A stretch of 64,000 nucleotides of DNA from positions 186,001 to 250,000 of the forward strand of contig NZ_BMEO01000004.1 in assembly GCF_014636635.1 (NCBI RefSeq). Direction: 5' to 3'. This document shows positions 59,307 to 64,000 of this stretch, in pieces; position 1 is the first letter of the stretch, and each line of letters begins with the position of its first letter. Under the pieces are notes generated by a model that did not search any database, had not been told where the DNA came from, and saw only the letters and a list, made by a program, of their open reading frames with translations. The DNA is from Marinicella pacifica (lineage in GTDB: Bacteria; Pseudomonadota; Gammaproteobacteria; Xanthomonadales; Marinicellaceae). The position numbers and the translations under genes are program-made.

Positions 59307-61174
59307 CCGGCTTTTTTCAAATAGACCAGTAACAAAGAAATGGCTGCCGGGGTCATGCCCTGAATCCGTGATGCCTGACCGATGGTGGTGGGTTTGGTCT
59401 GGTTGAGCTTTTCGGTTAATTCTGCACTCAAGCCGTTGACCGCTGCGTAATCAAAATCCACCGGCAGCGGTTTATGTTCCTGGGCTTTGGCTTTGTCAAT
59501 CTCTTGTTGCTGGCGCGCCAGATAGCCTGCGTATTGGGTCTGTATTTCCACTTGTTCCAAAACAGCTTTGGTGCGGTTTGGCAGGCTGATTTCTTCAAAA
59601 CCCATAAACATCGACACATTCACCTCCGGTCGTCGCAACAAGTCATAGGCACTGGTTTCTTTGGATAATTGGATGCCGGATTGGGTCATAAATTTTTGAC
59701 CCAGTTGATTATGCGGGGTTAACCACACCGACTGTAAATGTTCAAGTGAACGTTCGACCTGTTGTTTTTTATCCATAAAAATTTGGTAACGATGCGCATC
59801 TACCAGGCCCAGTTCATATCCTTTCTCGGTTAACCGGAAATCGGCATTGTCTTCACGTAACATCAAGCGGTATTCAGCCCGTGAGGTGAACATGCGGTAA
59901 GGTTCACTGGCGCCCTGCGTAATCAAATCATCGATTAAAACACCGATATAAGCCTCATTGCGTGCCGGTGTCCAGCCGGGTTGACCGGCTGCTTTACGGG
60001 CAGCATTTAATCCGGCAATCAAGCCCTGCGCCGCCGCTTCTTCGTAACCGGTGGTGCCATTAATTTGCCCGGCAAAAAATAAATTTTCAACGTACTTGGT
60101 TTCTAACGTCGGGTGCAAACCACGGGGATCAAAAAAGTCGTATTCAATGGCATAACCCGGCCGGGTTATATGGGCATTCTCAAAGCCTTTAATGGATCGC
60201 ACCAGTTGAATTTGCACATCAAAGGGCAGTGAAGTGGATATACCGTTGGGGTACAATTCCTGCGTATTTAAGCCTTCGGGCTCCACAAAAATCTGGTGTG
60301 AATCCTTATCGGCAAAGCGCATGATTTTATCTTCTATCGAGGGACAATAGCGCGGTCCTTTACCTTCGATACGGCCTGAGTACATCGGCGATCGGTCTAA
60401 ACCACCACGGATAAATTCATGGGTTTTGAGGTTGGTGTGGGTGATATAACAACTGACCTGTTGCGGATGGTCTTCGACTTGACCCAGGTAGGAAAACACC
60501 GGCATCGGTGTATCACCGGGCTGCTCTTCCATCACACTAAAATCAACAGTTTTACCGTCAATCCTCGGGGGTGTACCGGTTTTCAGCCGGGCCACATCAA
60601 AGGGCAGCGCGCGTAATTTTTGTGCCAGAACATTGGCCGGCGGATCACCGGCACGACCGCCCTGATAGCCGCTGGTGCCAATATGAATACGGCCACCCAA
60701 AAAAGTGCCGACGGTCATCACCACGGTTTTGGCCAGAAAAGTCAGCCCCATCTGGGTTACGCAGCCTTTCACCACATCCTGTTCAATAATTAAATCTTCC
60801 ACACCCTGTTGAAAAATATGCAGATTGTCCTGATGTTCGACAGCCTGACGTATGGCAGCCCGGTATAAATTACGATCACACTGCGCCCGGGTGGCACGTA
60901 CTGCGGCCCCTTTTCGGGCATTTAATGTACGCCATTGAATCCCGGCACGGTCGGTGGCCTGAGCCATCACACCGCCCAGCGCATCAATTTCTTTAACCAG
61001 ATGACCTTTACCAATACCACCGATGGCCGGATTACAGCTCATCTGACCAATGGTTTCGATGTTATGGGTTAACAACAATGTTTGCGCGCCGATGCGGGCA
61101 GCCGCCAGCGCTGCATCGGTTCCGGCGTGCCCGCCACCGACGACAATCACATCAAAAATTTTCGGGTACTGCAT
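59303..61174 (-). CDS. mnmG: tRNA uridine 5-carboxymethylaminomethyl modification enzyme MnmG
   Basis: FAD enzyme that with MnmE forms cmnm5U at wobble position 34. The 623 residues have the dinucleotide motif [20 protein letters not shown] at the N-terminus, [20 protein letters not shown] near 47, [14 protein letters not shown] near 154, [15 protein letters not shown] near 270, [19 protein letters not shown] near 370, [17 protein letters not shown] and a C-terminal helical domain. Length matches the family. Convergent with ttcA, sharing four bases at the stops. Confidence 0.97.
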   Translation of the reverse strand: MQYPKIFDVIVVGGGHAGTDAALAAARIGAQTLLLTHNIETIGQMSCNPAIGGIGKGHLVKEIDALGGVMAQATDRAGIQWRTLNARKGAAVRATRAQCDRNLYRAAIRQAVEHQDNLHIFQQGVEDLIIEQDVVKGCVTQMGLTFLAKTVVMTVGTFLGGRIHIGTSGYQGGRAGDPPANVLAQKLRALPFDVARLKTGTPPRIDGKTVDFSVMEEQPGDTPMPVFSYLGQVEDHPQQVSCYITHTNLKTHEFIRGGLDRSPMYSGRIEGKGPRYCPSIEDKIMRFADKDSHQIFVEPEGLNTQELYPNGISTSLPFDVQIQLVRSIKGFENAHITRPGYAIEYDFFDPRGLHPTLETKYVENLFFAGQINGTTGYEEAAAQGLIAGLNAARKAAGQPGWTPARNEAYIGVLIDDLITQGASEPYRMFTSRAEYRLMLREDNADFRLTEKGYELGLVDAHRYQIFMDKKQQVERSLEHLQSVWLTPHNQLGQKFMTQSGIQLSKETSAYDLLRRPEVNVSMFMGFEEISLPNRTKAVLEQVEIQTQYAGYLARQQQEIDKAKAQEHKPLPVDFDYAAVNGLSAELTEKLNQTKPTTIGQASRIQGMTPAAISLLLVYLKKAG

Positions 61175-61292
61175 AGCGTGTCTTTATTCAAACTAACCCT
61201 TTATTTTAATGCTTTTTATGATTCAAAACAAATCAATCCATGGATTAAGCCACTGATATGCCCTCACAGCACCCTTGTCAGCTGAACAGCTG

Positions 61293-61496
61293 TCAGAGGG
61301 CTGCAAAAGTACCGGCCTGAAACCAATAGCCACAACCAAAAAACACGATGAGTGAAAAAATCACCGCGTCTTTCCAGTTTAATCGCAAGGTCTCATAATG
61401 ACTTAAGGACCTTTTAATTTTCCTTTGAGGCTTTTTAATTTCAATTCTGGCTTGTTCTTCCAAATGTGCGCGTATTGATTTTTCAGATCTTTTCAT
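61293..61496 (-). CDS. Small basic single-pass membrane protein, hypothetical
   Basis: A 67-residue frame: a highly charged N-terminal half (EEQARIEIKKPQRKIKRSL) and one C-terminal membrane segment (AVIFSLIVFFGCGYWFQAG). GGTGAAG lies just before the ATG. No family recognised. It stands alone between mnmG and the LysM gene. Confidence 0.45.
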   Translation of the reverse strand: MKRSEKSIRAHLEEQARIEIKKPQRKIKRSLSHYETLRLNWKDAVIFSLIVFFGCGYWFQAGTFAAL

Positions 61497-61709
61497 CGCT
61501 TCACCAACTTGTTTAAATTGTGTTGATTAGACCATGGTTCTATGCACATAAAATGACGCATATCTGATAAATTATGCCGATTAATGACCCAAAAATGACC
61601 GATGAATCTTCATCGAGTCATTAGCCACATAACGCCTCAAAAATTCTTTATATTGCACTTTAAAACAAAAATTGATATGCTGATTTATCTTCAATAACAG
61701 GAACTTATT

Positions 61710-62219
61710 ATGGGATTTTTTGATTTTATCAGTGATGCGGGTGCCCGGGTTTTTGGCAAAGACAAATCTGAAAAAGAGGTCACCTTGCCGATTATTAAGC
61801 ACATTGAAAACAGTGGTGTAGATGTGGAATACGTAACCACGCAATTTAATAATGGGGTGGTTAATTTATCGGGCTATGTGCCTAACCAGGAACAAAAAGA
61901 AAAGGCCGTACTAACCGCCGGCAATATTGCCGGTGTATCGCGTGTGTTAGACAATTTAATGCTTGGAACACCACCGGATGACGCCAACGAAGCGGTTAAG
62001 GAAATGCAGGAACATGCGGTAAAAGAAAACGAGGTGGCCGGTGAAACCACCTGGGAATCGCGGACCTATACGGTTCAGTCGGGTGACACATTGGGTAAAA
62101 TTGCCAAACAGTTTTACGGTGATGCCATGAAATACCCGAAAATTTTTGAAGCCAACCAACCCATGCTCAAAGACCCTGATAAGATTTACCCGGGTCAGGT
62201 TTTACGCATTCCTAAATAA
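61710..62219 (+). CDS. kbp: BON-LysM protein, Kbp (YgaU)-like
   Basis: A 169-residue cytoplasmic protein with the Kbp layout: start MGFFDFISDAGARVFGKD, a BON domain (about 25-90: GVVNLSGYVPNQEQKEKAVL) and a C-terminal LysM domain (about 117-168: YTVQSGDTLGKIAKQFYGD, KIFEANQPMLKDPDKIYPG). E. coli Kbp binds potassium and has the same two domains and near-identical end; this protein has a longer acidic linker. No signal peptide. AGGAAC precedes the ATG. Confidence 0.9.
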   Translation: MGFFDFISDAGARVFGKDKSEKEVTLPIIKHIENSGVDVEYVTTQFNNGVVNLSGYVPNQEQKEKAVLTAGNIAGVSRVLDNLMLGTPPDDANEAVKEMQEHAVKENEVAGETTWESRTYTVQSGDTLGKIAKQFYGDAMKYPKIFEANQPMLKDPDKIYPGQVLRIPK

Positions 62220-62231
62220 AACCAGATAACC

Positions 62232-62268
62232 AGCCGCTTTACTGCCTGTTATAGGCGGTTAAGCGGCC
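62232..62268. terminator. Possible bidirectional terminator between kbp and tcdA
   Basis: GCCGCTTTACTGCC and GGCGGTTAAGCGGC form a long hairpin with two mismatches around TGTTATA, overlapping the tcdA stop. T runs are absent, so it may be an RNA-end structure rather than a classical terminator. Confidence 0.4.
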
Positions 62269-62999
62269 GTCAGTGCCTGAATCACCCAATCAGCCGCCAA
62301 AATCCCAAAACCACTGATTACAGTTGGTGACGTGCCGTATCCTGAATCACAATCCAGCCGATAAGAGGTTTGTTTGTCGGGTTCACAAAATGGCAAGGTC
62401 ATGGCCTCATCGGAAAAAATGGCCGGAATATTGAATTTTTTTAAATACTTAAAACCATGCTGTCGACGTAATTCATATCGCACTTTTTTCAATAACCGAT
62501 CGCCGTGGGTTTCGGCCAAATCTTTTATCTGCAAGCGGTTGGTCTGGCGTTTGCCACCGGCACCACCGGTGGTAACGATTGGAATCTTTTTATCACGACA
62601 GGCAGCCAACAGCAGCACTTTATGTTTTACCGAATCAACCGCATCAATCAGATAATCAAAATTAGTGTTTAATAATTTTTCGGCATTTTGGGCCATAAAG
62701 AACTGTTGCTCAGCGTGCACCACACATTCTGGATTGATGTCTGAAATGCGGTCTTTCATGGCAATCACTTTTGCCTGTCCCACGGTACTGTTTAAGGCGT
62801 GAATCTGTCGATTTATATTGGTCACACACACTTCGTCAGCATCCACCAGGGTCATTTCACCGACACCGGATCGCGCCAACATTTCAGCAGCCCAGCAACC
62901 CACACCACCGATGCCGACAATAGCCACATGGGCTTGTTGCAATTGCTCAAAGCCGGTCGCGCCATAAAGGCGTTCTACACCACCAAAACGTTCTTTCAT
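62259..62999 (-). CDS. tcdA: tRNA threonylcarbamoyladenosine dehydratase
   Basis: E1-like enzyme that cyclises t6A37 of tRNA to ct6A. The product is 246 residues from the ATG at 62999, which overlaps the tatD stop (ATGA); a frame seven codons longer exists. It shows RFGGVERLYG, the nucleotide motif VAIVGIGGVGCWAAEMLARS, NRQIHALNSTVGQAK, DYLIDAVDSVKHK, TGGAGGKRQTNRLQI and a C-terminal YGTSPTVISGFG, all characteristic. Confidence 0.93.
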   Translation of the reverse strand: MKERFGGVERLYGATGFEQLQQAHVAIVGIGGVGCWAAEMLARSGVGEMTLVDADEVCVTNINRQIHALNSTVGQAKVIAMKDRISDINPECVVHAEQQFFMAQNAEKLLNTNFDYLIDAVDSVKHKVLLLAACRDKKIPIVTTGGAGGKRQTNRLQIKDLAETHGDRLLKKVRYELRRQHGFKYLKKFNIPAIFSDEAMTLPFCEPDKQTSYRLDCDSGYGTSPTVISGFGILAADWVIQALTAA

Positions 63000-63751
63000 A
63001 ATCCAAACACCTGCCGACAATTATGGGTCGTTTTTTGGCTTAATTCAGCCACGGAAATTTCTTTTGTTTCAGCCACAAATTCAGCCACTGAACATAAGTC
63101 CATCGGTAAATTTCGCTGATCTCTTTTATTATACAGGGGTTGATCCGGGGCATCGGTTTCAATCACCAGGCACGATAAATCCACTGACTTCACCACCTGA
63201 TGTAACTTTCTGGCATTGGGATTGACCACGGCTGTACCAAAACCTAAGAGTACACCGTTGTCTGTGATTTGCCTGGCTTGCTCCACCGAGCCGTTAAAAC
63301 TGTGCATCACGGCTTTAAAGTAACGGTGTTTTTTAAGCATTTCAAAAACCGCCTGAACCGCACCGTTTACATGCACTATCAGGGGAAGGTTCATGTCCTT
63401 GGCCAGTACGATTTGTTGTTCAAAGATGGCTTGCTGTGTGTTCCGGTCTAAATCATCCCGGTAAAAATCCAAACCACATTCACCCAAAGCCACTGCCTGG
63501 TTATCGTCAAGGAATTCTGCCAGTTTTTGCAGGTCTTGTTGCTTGTGTTGCTCAACAAAATAAGGGTGTAGGCCATAGGCCGGATGGACGTCGCTGTGCG
63601 CATCGGCCAACTGTTTAATTTTTGAGAATCCCGAAACAGCGGTGGCGGGCACCACAAAACCTTTGATACCCGCTTCTCTGGCTTGATTTAATAACTGAGA
63701 ACGGTCTGCATCAAAACGTTGATCATCAAGATGAATATGGGAATCGATCAA
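62996..63751 (-). CDS. TatD-family metal-dependent hydrolase
   Basis: A 251-residue TIM-barrel hydrolase of the TatD DNase family. Metal ligands are visible: DSHIHLDD at the start, GECGLDF near 92, LIVHV near 126, VMHSFNG near 149 and VIETDAPDQPLY near 199. The start codon is TTG, overlapping the cyoE stop (TTGA), and the stop overlaps tcdA, giving a coupled cyoE-tatD-tcdA run. Which TatD paralogue it is cannot be told. Confidence 0.92.
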   Translation of the reverse strand: MIDSHIHLDDQRFDADRSQLLNQAREAGIKGFVVPATAVSGFSKIKQLADAHSDVHPAYGLHPYFVEQHKQQDLQKLAEFLDDNQAVALGECGLDFYRDDLDRNTQQAIFEQQIVLAKDMNLPLIVHVNGAVQAVFEMLKKHRYFKAVMHSFNGSVEQARQITDNGVLLGFGTAVVNPNARKLHQVVKSVDLSCLVIETDAPDQPLYNKRDQRNLPMDLCSVAEFVAETKEISVAELSQKTTHNCRQVFGL

Positions 63752-64000
63752 ACCACCGGCTCAGAAAATAAACGCGGCATCACATCACCCCACAAAACGT
63801 AATGATCCAGCAATAAAAAGGCAAACAACAGCATCAGGTACCAAATAGAATATTTAAAGGTGTTCCAGGCCAGCAGTGGTGACCGGGTGTGTTTTAATTT
63901 AAAAGTCATCCACAAAAAACGAATGCCCAGAATAACGGCACCGGCCAGATAAATCAAACCGCTCATGCCGGTGAGGAATGGAAACAAGGTGACGATAAAC
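63748..64000 (-). CDS. cyoE: Protoheme IX farnesyltransferase (heme o synthase), 3' end only
   Basis: The last 83 codons of a polytopic membrane protein; the 5' part lies beyond the window. FPFLTGMSGLIYLAGAVILG, then WNTFKYSIWYLMLLFAFLLL and DHYV match the C-terminal two helices of CyoE/CtaB, which attaches farnesyl to heme b to make heme o. The short C-terminal extension after DHYVL is unremarkable. Identification rests on this fragment alone. Confidence 0.8.
   Translation of the reverse strand, partial: FIVTLFPFLTGMSGLIYLAGAVILGIRFLWMTFKLKHTRSPLLAWNTFKYSIWYLMLLFAFLLLDHYVLWGDVMPRLFSEPVV

Overview
The window reads as a chromosomal segment of a marine-type gammaproteobacterium, probably near Marinicella or the Lysobacterales/Xanthomonadales border. 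Two things suggest this: the housekeeping order (metY-rimP-nusA-infB; rph-rdgB-hemW; tatD next to tcdA) and the many large exported proteins ending in a short D-x-I-[FY]-x-x-G-[FM]-[DE] tail. The genus is a guess; the class is fairly safe. Housekeeping genes use mixed codons, while several accessory stretches (about 10.5-21 kb, 35.0-35.9 kb, 40.1-46.4 kb) are clearly AT-richer.

Layout. 1-4.3 kb: initiator tRNA, rimP, nusA and the 5' two thirds of infB, all on the minus strand. 4.3-10.5 kb: an Oar-like TonB-dependent receptor, a PhoD-like phosphatase and a PilS-like histidine kinase. 10.5-21.1 kb: a cluster of exported repeat proteins on the minus strand (a decayed tail fragment, a plant-type LRR protein, a 14-unit Kelch-like protein with nine further C-terminal repeats, and a carboxypeptidase-regulatory-domain protein). 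21.2-26.4 kb: an ECF sigma factor with a membrane anti-sigma-like partner, convergent with a two-gene unit made of a small soluble protein and an exported TPR-CHAT protease. 27-30 kb: pntA1-pntA2-pntB. 30-35 kb: an M23 peptidase, then an Lrp-type regulator divergent from a branched-chain 2-oxoacid dehydrogenase operon (fused E1, E2). 35-40 kb: NYN-domain protein, small membrane protein, a PLP enzyme, a GspG-like protein and mtgA. 40-46.4 kb: an AT-rich stretch with a second Kelch-like protein between two unrecognised genes. 46.8-49.9 kb: rph-rdgB-hemW and a beta-carbonic anhydrase. 50-54 kb: a voltage-gated-type cation channel, a GNAT enzyme and a MoxR/VWA pair. 54-64 kb: a DUF1800/DUF1501 pair, a TraB/GumN-like protein, a DUF465 protein, ttcA, mnmG, a Kbp-like LysM protein, tcdA, tatD and the 3' end of cyoE.

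How the parts may work together. The most interesting unit is the sigma/anti-sigma/CHAT region. The intergenic space between the carboxypeptidase-domain gene and the sigma gene, and the leader of the CHAT unit 5.4 kb away, carry the same large palindrome: CTCTCAC, exactly 31 bases, GTGAGAG, with an AT-rich palindromic centre. That ties the surface-protein gene, the sigma operon and the protease operon to one regulator. Together with intact CHAT His/Cys residues and a membrane-spanning sigma partner, it suggests a protease-controlled envelope-response circuit. Separately, five exported proteins of quite different architecture share the C-terminal tail described above, which looks like a sorting or anchoring signal. 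Both proposals are inferences from sequence and remain untested.
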